This document shows positions 1 to 5,978 of a stretch of DNA of 27,531 bases, piece after piece (the first letter of the stretch is position 1; each line of letters opens with the position of its first letter). Under the pieces are notes generated by a model. It saw only the letters and a list, made by a program, of their open reading frames with translations. It was not told the DNA's origin and made no database searches. The position numbers and the translations under genes are program-made. The stretch is taken from positions 1 to 27,531 of the forward strand of contig JAHZAV010000031.1 in assembly GCA_019423745.1 (NCBI GenBank), given 5' to 3'. This stretch comes from Lachnospiraceae bacterium (GTDB lineage Bacteria > Bacillota > Clostridia > Lachnospirales > Lachnospiraceae).

Positions 1-26
1 AAGTGAGACAGAATATTGTCTCACTT
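1..26. terminator. Hairpin terminator downstream of the symporter gene
   Basis: A perfect 10-bp inverted repeat (AAGTGAGACA at 1-10, TGTCTCACTT at 17-26) lies just after the stop of the leftward symporter gene at 39. On the plus side it is followed by a T run. The T run needed for leftward termination would lie outside the window, so its role as the symporter terminator is inferred. Confidence 0.6.
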
Positions 27-38
27 TTTTATTTCTTT

Positions 39-1424
39 CTACTCTACAACTGCATTTTTCGGTATTTTTAACTTAACTCTCTCCATCCCGTCAAAATACT
101 TTCTCGTCTCATGGATAATCACCTTTCTCAGATATAAAATCGCCACAAGATTTGGAAGAATCATCAGTGCATTGGTAATATCCGCCAGCAGCCAAATTGG
201 TTCCAAGGTCAAAAACGGCGCTACCGCAATAGCTGCTATATAAAATACTTTAAAAATTTTAATACTCTTCGTACTTCCTGTAAGGTATACAATACACCTT
301 TCTCCATAATAACTCCAGCCAAGAATTGTTGTGAAAGAGAAAAAGATAATTCCCACTGCTACAATATACATTCCAATATTATATGGCAAATCTATATTAT
401 AGGCCTGAGTTACAAGGGGACTTCCACTTAAATCTGTGGAATCCAGAAGGCCACTGGATATAATAACAAGCCCTGTCATGGAACAAGTTACCAGTGTAGT
501 AAAAAATACACTTGTCATGGAAATCAGCCCCTGTTTGACACAAGAGTTAGTTTTTGCGGCGGCAGCGACAATTGGTGAACTCCCCAGTCCGGCTTCATTT
601 GTATAAACACCTCTGGCCACTCCCGTACGTACAGCTGTCATTAGGCTAATCACCGTTGTCCCGGCTGCACCGCCCATTACAGATTTACCGGAGAAGGCAC
701 AAGTAAAAATTTCACGAATGGCTCCTGGAAGTGCATGGTAATTCAAAGCCAAGATCAAAACAGAGCCTCCGATAAAAAACACTGCCATAAATGGAACCAC
801 GAACTGCGCTACTTTAGAGATAGACTGGATTCCTCCCAATATCACAACAGCAACTAGTACAGTTACTACTGCTCCGATCAAAATAACCGGCAGATCAAAT
901 GCAAGACTTACAGATTCTGTAATCGCATTCACCTGTGGAAATGTACCACATCCAAGAAGTGCCGTAAACACACCAAAAATGGCAAAAAGCTTGGCAAGCC
1001 ATATAAATTTCTTTCCCATGCCATTTTGGATATAATACATAGGTCCGCCTGCCATCTGTCCATTTTCGTCGCGTGTTCTGTACTTTATGGCCAGTACAGA
1101 CTCTGCATATTTTGTTGTCATGCCAAAAAAAGCTGATACCCACATCCAGAACATAGCACCCGGTCCGCCAATTCGCAACGCCGTTGCTACCCCTACGATG
1201 CTGCCCGTTCCAATATCTGCTGCAAGTGTCGTACACAAGGTAGCAAAAGCCGATACGTCTCCCCCGGCCCCCTCTTCTTTTTCAAAAATGGATTTCAGCG
1301 CTTTGGGAAAACGAAACAACTGCAATACTTTTAGTTTAACAGTAAAATAAATACCTGTTCCCAGAAGCAATACTAAAGTGGGAGGTCCCCAAATAAACGC
1401 CTGGATTTGTTCTAACACTTCCAT
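39..1424 (-). CDS. AGCS-family alanine/glycine:cation symporter
   Basis: This 461-residue integral membrane protein should import alanine or glycine with Na+ or H+ across the cytoplasmic membrane. The AGCS signature is visible near residue 85 (GGPGAMFWMWVSAFFG). The conserved TNEAGLGSSPIVAAAA stretch follows in the middle of the protein, and there are about ten hydrophobic segments along the chain. The length is normal for the family. The start is set by a purine-rich Shine-Dalgarno (AAAAAGGAGAG) a few bases upstream. It is a single-gene unit with its own promoter at 1499-1527 and a terminator hairpin at 1-26. It is host DNA just outside the left end of the mobile element. Family assignment is secure; which amino acid and which ion it prefers cannot be read from the sequence. 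Confidence 0.93.
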   Translation of the reverse strand: MEVLEQIQAFIWGPPTLVLLLGTGIYFTVKLKVLQLFRFPKALKSIFEKEEGAGGDVSAFATLCTTLAADIGTGSIVGVATALRIGGPGAMFWMWVSAFFGMTTKYAESVLAIKYRTRDENGQMAGGPMYYIQNGMGKKFIWLAKLFAIFGVFTALLGCGTFPQVNAITESVSLAFDLPVILIGAVVTVLVAVVILGGIQSISKVAQFVVPFMAVFFIGGSVLILALNYHALPGAIREIFTCAFSGKSVMGGAAGTTVISLMTAVRTGVARGVYTNEAGLGSSPIVAAAAKTNSCVKQGLISMTSVFFTTLVTCSMTGLVIISSGLLDSTDLSGSPLVTQAYNIDLPYNIGMYIVAVGIIFFSFTTILGWSYYGERCIVYLTGSTKSIKIFKVFYIAAIAVAPFLTLEPIWLLADITNALMILPNLVAILYLRKVIIHETRKYFDGMERVKLKIPKNAVVE

Positions 1425-1476
1425 TTCCTTTTCTCTCTCCTTTTTAAATTATTACTGTCTTTTTTTATTACAAATA

Positions 1477-1496
1477 AGACAAATTTATTTTTGTCT
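1477..1496. promoter_or_regulatory. Dyad operator candidate over the symporter transcription start
   Basis: AGACAAA and TTTGTCT form a perfect 7-bp inverted repeat with a 6-bp AT spacer, overlapping the predicted transcription start of the symporter gene. A related half-site, TAGACAAAAATA, occurs near 1563. The position suits a repressor site; the protein that binds is unknown. Confidence 0.35.
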
Positions 1497-1498
1497 AT

Positions 1499-1527
1499 TT
1501 TATAACATACTTGTAATATATTTGCAA
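1499..1527 (-). promoter_or_regulatory. Promoter of the symporter gene
   Basis: Read on the minus strand, TTGCAA (1522-1527) and TATAAA (1499-1504) are separated by 17 bp, fitting a sigma-A promoter. The predicted start is near 1492, giving a leader of about 65 nt before the symporter start codon. Confidence 0.55.
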
Positions 1528-1624
1528 TACATTTTAAATAATTTTATTTATTTTTATTTATACTAGACAAAAATATTTATTTTCACTTTTTAATCAAACA
1601 ACATAAACTGTACTCCAAGCTAAT

Positions 1625-1679
1625 AAAAAACCTCCAAACTGATGATTCTTTCAATCTTACATCAGTTTGAAGGTTTTTT
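1625..1679. terminator. Bidirectional terminator, probably the original rlmD terminator
   Basis: A 20-bp inverted repeat (1625-1644 with 1660-1679, one G:T-type mismatch) has an A run at the left and a T run at the right, so it can terminate in both directions. It lies directly after the displaced rlmD stop codon at 1681-1683. This suggests it is host DNA that once ended rlmD and now ends the recombinase operon. Confidence 0.75.
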
Positions 1680-1680
1680 A

Positions 1681-1713
1681 TTAACCTTTTCTTGAAAGTA
1701 GCACAACTGTCTC
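1681..1713 (-). pseudogene. rlmD: Displaced 3' end of rlmD (host remnant)
   Basis: On the minus strand this stretch reads ETVVLLSRKG followed by a TAA stop, a typical C-terminus for RlmD/RumA methyltransferases. The main rlmD gene 22 kb away reads HVETV up to the same point and then carries an unrelated tail. Joining the two parts rebuilds a canonical end, so this is the piece cut off by insertion of the element. It has no start codon or ribosome binding site of its own in this frame. Confidence 0.8.
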
Positions 1714-1733
1714 AACATGTGTCGTCACCTTCT
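1691..1733. other. attL site of the mobile element
   Basis: The core GTCTC (1709-1713) followed by nACATG is shared with the right end at 23735. Just inside the element there is a short palindrome (CACCTTCTGGTG) and a direct repeat of TCGTCACCT at about 1723 and 1756. These could be recombinase contacts. The core is short, as expected for serine integrases, which exchange across 2 bp. Confidence 0.65.
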
Positions 1734-1825
1734 GGTGAACACATTTCCCCAACCTCGTCACCTCTTAATGAGTACATTTTTTCATTGTTCAACGCTTCTA
1801 AAATTTCCACTTTATTCTGCTCCAT
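1712..1825 (-). CDS. 37-residue ORF coupled to the recombinase
   Basis: The ATG overlaps the recombinase stop (TAATG), and a GAGAGGGTG Shine-Dalgarno lies within the recombinase 3' end. The product begins MEQNKVEILEALNNEKMYSL and ends GEMCSPEGDDTC. It is acidic, with no recognised domain. The stop codon falls exactly in the attL core, so the gene fills the space between recombinase and crossover site. The coupling and ribosome binding site favour real translation. The small size and position would suit an accessory factor for recombination, but this is a guess. It could also be non-functional end sequence. Confidence 0.45.
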   Translation of the reverse strand: MEQNKVEILEALNNEKMYSLRGDEVGEMCSPEGDDTC

Positions 1826-3519
1826 TATGACACCCTCTCTTTCTTGTGATTTGCCTTGTAGTCTGCTTTCGCATCCATTATATTTAAGTTCTGATCACAT
1901 TTCAGGATAAAGGTTAACTTGTACGGTGTCGGGTTTCCGTCTTCATCATACCCGCCGACAATTACCTTTTCCACAATACTCTCAAACACTACACGGTCAA
2001 ATTCATCCATTGTTTCTTCATTTTCCAGTGTCTTACGGAGCTGCGCCATACGCTTGCTGACATTCTTCTGCTGTCCGATATCCTCTTCCAGATATGCTTT
2101 TTCCTCTGTCAGCTTATGAAGTTTACGGAGAAAACTGTTATTCTTTTCTTCGTATGCTTGCTGTTCTATTTTACCATCAATCAACAGATCTGTTAACCTG
2201 CTTTTTCTTGATTCTACATTATTGATTTCCTTTTCCAGCTGTTTCACTCGTTTTAATTCCGTATCGTCATTTAATACTTCCTCTATGGTATGCAGTACCG
2301 AATCCAGCACATCATCAAAATTATCGGTTAGTAGCCGGAAAGCTTCCAGAAATGCTCCCTCGATAATTACTTCATCAATGGCTTTACAATGTGGGCAACT
2401 TTCAATTCCGTTCTTTGTGGCATTCATACACTGCCATACCGGTTTTTTCGTTACAGTGGTCTGATGCCTTGTTCTTCTGGAAAGTTTATGTCCACAGTAT
2501 CCGCACTCCAGCATACTGCTGAAAGCAAACTGTCGGGTGTAACGTTCCCGGTTTCCGGTAGTAGGTATTACTTTAGTTTTTACCCGCTCGCTGTGGATAG
2601 CTGCTACCCTGTCCCAGATTTCTCTCGATACAATCGGCTCATGATGATCCCTGATATAATATTGTTCTTCTTCTCCTCTGTTATCAAGCCGTCTTTTCGA
2701 TATGGGATCAAGCGTAAAAGTTTTCCCTTGAAGAATATCTCCTTTATACTTCTCATTTGTGAGAATTCCCATCACACTGCCGCCGTCCCACCTAACTACA
2801 CCTCTTTTATTTTTAATTTCCATTTCTGTCAATCTTTTCGCAATGGTGGTACTGCCATATCCCTGTATATACATATCATACATAAAACGCACTATTTCCG
2901 CTTCTTTTTCATTAACGGTAAGACTCTTATCCTCTGGGTGATAATCATAGCCGAAGCACCCATTGAACCCTACCAGTTCTCCTCTTTTCATCTTCATTTT
3001 AACTCCCATCTTTACATTACCGGACAGAGATTCCACTTCCTGCTGTGCCAGTGAACTCATAATTGTCAGAAGAAGTTCTCCGTTCATATCCATTGTATTG
3101 ATATTTTCTTTTTCAAATATAATGGGAATTCTCTGATTCGTAAGCATCCTGACATAGTTCAATGTATCCAGCGTATTTCGTGCAAAACGGGAAATTGATT
3201 TCGTAAGAATCATATCTATTTCGCCATTCATACATCTCTGGATCATTTCTTGAAATCCCGGTCTTTTATCTGCTTTTGTTCCGGTGATCGCTTCATCCGC
3301 AAAAATTCCGGCAAGTGCCCACTGGGGATTCTCTCTGATTTTATCCTCGTAATAGGCTTTCTGGGATGCAAAACTCCCCAACTGCTCATCCCCGTCTGTA
3401 GATACCCTGCAATATGCAGCTACCCGGATTCTGTCAATCTGCACTCCTGCTCTTCTTCTCCCTCTTCCGTTGGGAAGTGGTTTTGTTGCCTGTAAAATTT
3501 CAACCTGTGTGTTTCTCAT
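1825..3519 (-). CDS. Large serine recombinase (TndX/TnpX type)
   Basis: This 564-residue site-specific recombinase should excise and integrate the element. The resolvase catalytic domain comes first, with the nucleophile Ser40 in YCRVST and the arginine-bearing SRFARN near residue 110. The Recombinase domain follows (about 190-310). A zinc ribbon has Cys339, Cys342, Cys364 and Cys375 (with C378 nearby), and a coiled coil covers about 400-500. Length and order match large serine recombinases of clostridial transposons. The start is supported by GGAGGA seven bases upstream. A 45-codon ORF upstream overlaps the first 20 bp, and a 37-codon ORF overlaps the stop, so translation is probably coupled. 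Transcription is expected from the promoter at 4137-4165, controlled by the divergent XRE regulator. Confidence 0.95.
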   Translation of the reverse strand: MRNTQVEILQATKPLPNGRGRRRAGVQIDRIRVAAYCRVSTDGDEQLGSFASQKAYYEDKIRENPQWALAGIFADEAITGTKADKRPGFQEMIQRCMNGEIDMILTKSISRFARNTLDTLNYVRMLTNQRIPIIFEKENINTMDMNGELLLTIMSSLAQQEVESLSGNVKMGVKMKMKRGELVGFNGCFGYDYHPEDKSLTVNEKEAEIVRFMYDMYIQGYGSTTIAKRLTEMEIKNKRGVVRWDGGSVMGILTNEKYKGDILQGKTFTLDPISKRRLDNRGEEEQYYIRDHHEPIVSREIWDRVAAIHSERVKTKVIPTTGNRERYTRQFAFSSMLECGYCGHKLSRRTRHQTTVTKKPVWQCMNATKNGIESCPHCKAIDEVIIEGAFLEAFRLLTDNFDDVLDSVLHTIEEVLNDDTELKRVKQLEKEINNVESRKSRLTDLLIDGKIEQQAYEEKNNSFLRKLHKLTEEKAYLEEDIGQQKNVSKRMAQLRKTLENEETMDEFDRVVFESIVEKVIVGGYDEDGNPTPYKLTFILKCDQNLNIMDAKADYKANHKKERVS

Positions 3520-3637
3520 ACATTTCCTCCATTTCTCTCACCTGCCACATTTTTCTTATGGCTTTTCTTCGTTTCTGTGTTGTTATCATACATCTAAAAT
3601 AAAATATGAACGATTGTTGAAATATTTTCTCTTCCAT
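3500..3637 (-). CDS. Small basic ORF upstream of the recombinase, 45 aa
   Basis: The ORF begins MEEKIFQQSFIFYF and continues as a basic helix (TQKRRKAIRKMWQVREMEEM). AGAGGA lies about seven bases before the ATG at 3637. An in-frame ATG at 3655 is possible but has a poorer site. It lies between the SHOCT-like gene and the recombinase and overlaps the latter by 20 bp. I do not recognise a family. A small basic protein in this position could be a DNA-binding accessory factor, or the ORF may serve only for translational coupling. Confidence 0.4.
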   Translation of the reverse strand: MEEKIFQQSFIFYFRCMITTQKRRKAIRKMWQVREMEEMYEKHTG

Positions 3638-3666
3638 GATTATTTCCTCTTTCATTTTTCTATTCT

Positions 3667-3828
3667 TCAAGCCAAAACCGACTGTTTTTCCAAATCATTT
3701 TCAATAACATGATACATATCCATCAGCTTTGCTCTCACTCTGTTATATTCCGCTTCAGACAATCCCCCTGCCCGGAATAATTTTCTTACCAGTGCTATCT
3801 TCTTTGCATATTCCAGTTCTTTACACAT
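3667..3828 (-). CDS. SHOCT-like small protein, 53 aa
   Basis: This short gene has a very strong ribosome binding site (GGGGGAGGT) five bases before its ATG. The product contains IALVRKLFRAGGLSEAEYNR, which matches the pattern of the SHOCT motif (short helix, G-L-I/L-[ST]-x-x-E-[FY] turn, second helix). SHOCT peptides are usually oligomerisation or docking modules. It is the first gene of the recombinase operon, with the 45-aa ORF starting 30 bp downstream. A related LKNGEITRDEYFEWK stretch sits at the C-terminus of the divergent XRE regulator, so the two may interact. This last point is inference. Confidence 0.7.
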   Translation of the reverse strand: MCKELEYAKKIALVRKLFRAGGLSEAEYNRVRAKLMDMYHVIENDLEKQSVLA

Positions 3829-3932
3829 TATACCTCCCCCTTTCCTATTATATTTTTCGGAATCACCTCATTTCTGCTGCGATCTGCAGTTATTTGTGAA
3901 TCTGGGTTTGGCTTCCATTCATATCATCTGTC

Positions 3933-3950
3933 GTTATCGTTTCAGATAAC
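3933..3950. promoter_or_regulatory. Small dyad in the recombinase leader
   Basis: GTTATC and GATAAC form a perfect 6-bp inverted repeat with a 6-bp spacer, about 105 bp upstream of the SHOCT-like start in the transcribed leader. It could be an operator or a weak RNA hairpin. Support is slight. Confidence 0.2.
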
Positions 3951-4103
3951 CTCTACCCTTTCGGGATATGGGCACCTCCTTCTCGAAGCATTCCCACCGT
4001 TTCCGGAGTGTCTGTCTGCGCTCTCCGAGCATCCGGTTCATGGCGACAGTCTGTTGACAGATCATACAGCTCATTTATTTTTCAATGTGCGATTAGTTTT
4101 TGT

Positions 4104-4123
4104 AGTGTACTTTTTTGTGCACT
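4104..4123. promoter_or_regulatory. Operator copy 1 of the recombinase/regulator intergenic region
   Basis: AGTGTAC-TTTTTT-GTGCACT is a 7-6-7 dyad with one mismatch, nearly identical to the copy at 4172-4191. It lies just downstream of the leftward promoter start. It is a probable binding site for the adjacent XRE regulator. Confidence 0.6.
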
Positions 4124-4136
4124 TTATTTTACTGTC

Positions 4137-4165
4137 ATTATATTCCTGTGTAAAACCAAAGTCAA
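4137..4165 (-). promoter_or_regulatory. Consensus sigma-A promoter for the recombinase operon
   Basis: Read on the minus strand, TTGACT (4160-4165) and TATAAT (4137-4142) are 17 bp apart, close to the sigma-A consensus. Transcription would start near 4130 and run leftward through a leader of about 300 nt into the SHOCT-like gene and recombinase. The two 20-bp dyads flank the promoter on either side, an arrangement suited to repression. The leader (3829-4130) holds no convincing gene. Confidence 0.75.
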
Positions 4166-4171
4166 TACACC

Positions 4172-4191
4172 AGTGCACTTTTTTGTGCACT
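4172..4191. promoter_or_regulatory. Operator copy 2, between the two divergent promoters
   Basis: AGTGCAC-TTTTTT-GTGCACT is a perfect 7-6-7 inverted repeat. It lies between the -35 of the leftward recombinase promoter and the -35 of the rightward regulator promoter, so one bound repressor could affect both. The other copy is at 4104-4123, with 68 bp between centres. Confidence 0.65.
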
Positions 4192-4197
4192 TTTCTG

Positions 4198-4226
4198 TTT
4201 ACAAATGAACTTTTTAGTAGTAAAAT
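4198..4226 (+). promoter_or_regulatory. Promoter of the XRE regulator gene
   Basis: TTTACA (4198-4203) and TAAAAT (4221-4226) are 17 bp apart on the plus strand, about 40 bp upstream of the regulator start codon. The dyad operator ends 7 bp before the -35 element, so autoregulation is likely. Confidence 0.55.
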
Positions 4227-4267
4227 AAAATTAAACTTGAAAACACTATAAAAAGGATTGGGAAATC

Positions 4268-4834
4268 ATGAACTTTAATCTTAAATTAAAAAAAATACGC
4301 CAGTTCCGGGGAATGACCCAGAAAGAACTGGCGCTTAGATTAGGAATAGGAGAAAAAGACGGGCATCGCATTGTTCAATATGAAAATGGAAGTCGTGTCC
4401 CGAAAAAAGATTTGGTAGATCAGATTGCAAAAATTCTGGATGTAAACCCGTGGACATTATATGACACCGCCGGACGGGATGCTTCTGAGATGCTGGAATT
4501 GCTTTTCTGGCTGGATGAATTTAATCCGTCCTCTATCAATATGTTTCTTCCTGAGACCTACCCTGACGAAAAATGCAACGATAACGGTGATACCACCGTC
4601 CGTTATCATGATAATGATGAATGGCCGGCTCATCCTCCGGTCTGCCTGTGGTTTAACTATGGAATTTTAAACGATTTTCTAAAAGAATGGCTCATAAGAA
4701 AAAATGAACTAAAAAACGGTGAGATTACCAGAGACGAATATTTTGAGTGGAAAATCAACTGGCCTATGACCTGTGATGACTGCGGAAAACATGAACCGAA
4801 GAAAAAATGGCGGAAACCGCCCGTTTCCGCCTAA
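4268..4834 (+). CDS. XRE-family transcriptional regulator
   Basis: This 188-residue protein has an N-terminal Cro/C1-type helix-turn-helix (about 5-62), with MTQKELALRLGI as the first helices and a QYENGSRVPKK recognition/turn region. The middle part is acidic and unassigned. The C-terminus carries a SHOCT-like stretch (LKNGEITRDEYFEWK) and a CDDCGKH motif that could hold a metal. It is one of only two rightward genes in the element and is divergent from the recombinase operon. Two matching dyads lie in the shared control region. It most likely represses the recombinase operon and itself. The start is set by AGGATTGGGA shortly before the ATG. Confidence 0.85.
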   Translation: MNFNLKLKKIRQFRGMTQKELALRLGIGEKDGHRIVQYENGSRVPKKDLVDQIAKILDVNPWTLYDTAGRDASEMLELLFWLDEFNPSSINMFLPETYPDEKCNDNGDTTVRYHDNDEWPAHPPVCLWFNYGILNDFLKEWLIRKNELKNGEITRDEYFEWKINWPMTCDDCGKHEPKKKWRKPPVSA

Positions 4835-4848
4835 ACATATTACATACC

Positions 4849-4887
4849 AGTCTCACAGTCTCATTTTATCCATGAGATTGTGAGACT
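4849..4887. terminator. Hairpin IR1 with AGTCTCACAGTCTCAT arm
   Basis: A 16-bp inverted repeat (4849-4864 with 4872-4887, one G:T-type mismatch) lies between the convergent XRE and HIRAN genes. It probably serves as a terminator, although the T tract is weak. Its left arm is repeated exactly at 5824-5839 on the other side of the HIRAN gene. Confidence 0.5.
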
Positions 4888-4895
4888 AATTACAA

Positions 4896-5786
4896 TCAGC
4901 ACTTATGTATCTGAATTTTTATCCATAAAAGAGGTTCTTTTGCCAGTTTTTCTCGATTCTTTTCTAAAACCTTTGTTCCAGAAACTTTTTCCGCATATTC
5001 CAGTTTTGATACTGTTGTTATCACCGTTGCTTCGCATTCAATAATCTTTTCATCTATAAGTGGCGATAATTTTGCACTAATCTCTGCGGGAATATGTCCT
5101 AATGATCCAATTTCACTTCTAACCTCTATCGCATTTGCATCAAAAATATTCTCCGGTTCTCTCACCAAAAAAACTTTTTCCCCATCTGTCAATTTGGCTA
5201 TATTAACGGGTCTATTTTCATATTTTGTTCCGACAACCATTTGTTGCTCTAACATACTTTGCAGTCTATACCAATCAACACGTAATAAGTCTTCGCTGTT
5301 AAACAAATTTTCCTGCCATTCCTGCTCTGTTGAACACCAGCTTTCTTCTAATTCCGCTTGTGCCCTTTCCTGTTCTTCTTCCGATTCCCAGTCCTGCAAA
5401 TCCAACTCTTTCAGACACCATTCTTCACAATTGACTTCTGTGGAATTACTTTCAGAAGTGATCTTCATATGTTCTTCGCCTTCACAGATCAGCCAATTAT
5501 GGTTCACAATTCCTTTTATTGAAAGTTCTGGGAATTTTTCTTTTACTTTTTTCAAAAAGCCAGGAATCAACTGATACCCTAAGCTATTTACCTGACCCAG
5601 TGAATGGATAACATTCCACTCTTCGTCATAATCCCCTAGCCAACTATACTCATCGATTCTATTAACCTCATAGCTTTCTGAATTACAATGAACTCGCCAT
5701 GCTTCTTTCATAAAGAATGTCAATTCATTCAGTTTTTCTTTCGAACCATAAAAAAATATCGTACAATCTCCTGTATCTGCTGCCAT
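4896..5786 (-). CDS. HIRAN-domain protein of unknown role
   Basis: This 296-residue protein has a C-terminal HIRAN domain (about 190-265). The typical pattern is visible: VREPENIFDANAIEV, then GSLGHIPAEISAKLSPLI. HIRAN domains bind 3' ends of single-stranded DNA or stalled forks and are usually fused to helicases such as HLTF. Here the domain stands alone. The N-terminal half (about 8-110) looks like a compact alpha/beta domain, possibly ferredoxin-like, and 130-160 is a very acidic helix. No catalytic motif is seen. AAAGGAGAGGAA precedes the ATG. The gene lies between two hairpins sharing a 16-bp arm and beside helicase cargo, which suggests a DNA-processing or defence role (inference). Confidence 0.75.
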   Translation of the reverse strand: MAADTGDCTIFFYGSKEKLNELTFFMKEAWRVHCNSESYEVNRIDEYSWLGDYDEEWNVIHSLGQVNSLGYQLIPGFLKKVKEKFPELSIKGIVNHNWLICEGEEHMKITSESNSTEVNCEEWCLKELDLQDWESEEEQERAQAELEESWCSTEQEWQENLFNSEDLLRVDWYRLQSMLEQQMVVGTKYENRPVNIAKLTDGEKVFLVREPENIFDANAIEVRSEIGSLGHIPAEISAKLSPLIDEKIIECEATVITTVSKLEYAEKVSGTKVLEKNREKLAKEPLLWIKIQIHKC

Positions 5787-5818
5787 TTCCTCTCCTTTAG
5801 CACATATATGTTTTCACA

Positions 5819-5867
5819 AAATAAGTCTCACAGTCTCATCAAATTAATGAGATCATGAGACTTATTT
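5819..5867. terminator. Hairpin IR2 with the same arm as IR1
   Basis: Arms at 5819-5839 and 5847-5867 pair over 21 bp with three mismatches, and T-rich tracts flank both sides. The 16-mer AGTCTCACAGTCTCAT (5824-5839) is identical to that in IR1. It lies in the leader of the HIRAN gene, so it could act as an attenuator for that gene. Confidence 0.45.
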
Positions 5868-5904
5868 TTATCATACACCTTTAAAAATCGTATATATACC
5901 GTTT

Positions 5905-5924
5905 TTTTGCATGCAAAATTCAAA
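5905..5924 (-). promoter_or_regulatory. Palindrome within a possible HIRAN promoter
   Basis: TTTTGCATGCAAAA (5905-5918) is a perfect 14-bp palindrome. On the minus strand it lies between a TTGAAT (5919-5924) and a TATATA run near 5894, with a spacer of about 19 bp. This is a plausible but loose promoter with an operator in its spacer. Confidence 0.3.
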
Positions 5925-5936
5925 AGTTTGGTGTGT

Positions 5937-5978
5937 AGTCTCATGTAAATCTCATCAGTCTCATTTTAATATGAGACT
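5937..5978. repeat. Cluster of AGTCTCAT motifs
   Basis: AGTCTCAT occurs at 5937-5944 and 5957-5964 and inverted at 5971-5978, with a degenerate ATCTCATC copy between. The last pair forms an 8-bp hairpin overlapping the stop codon of the AlbA_2 gene. The motif is the same as in IR1 and IR2. Confidence 0.5.

Noticed and set aside
2389..3054. Rightward ORF of 221 codons
   Set aside because: It lies antisense to the serine recombinase, has no ribosome binding site and encodes a low-quality Phe/Ser-rich sequence.
3934..4065. Leftward 43-codon ORF in the recombinase leader
   Set aside because: No clear ribosome binding site and no recognisable motif. It ends in a small dyad and is better treated as leader sequence, although its balanced composition is slightly unusual.
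3829..4130. Riboswitch in the 300-nt recombinase leader
   Set aside because: No known riboswitch core or T-box pattern could be seen, and the only dyads are short.
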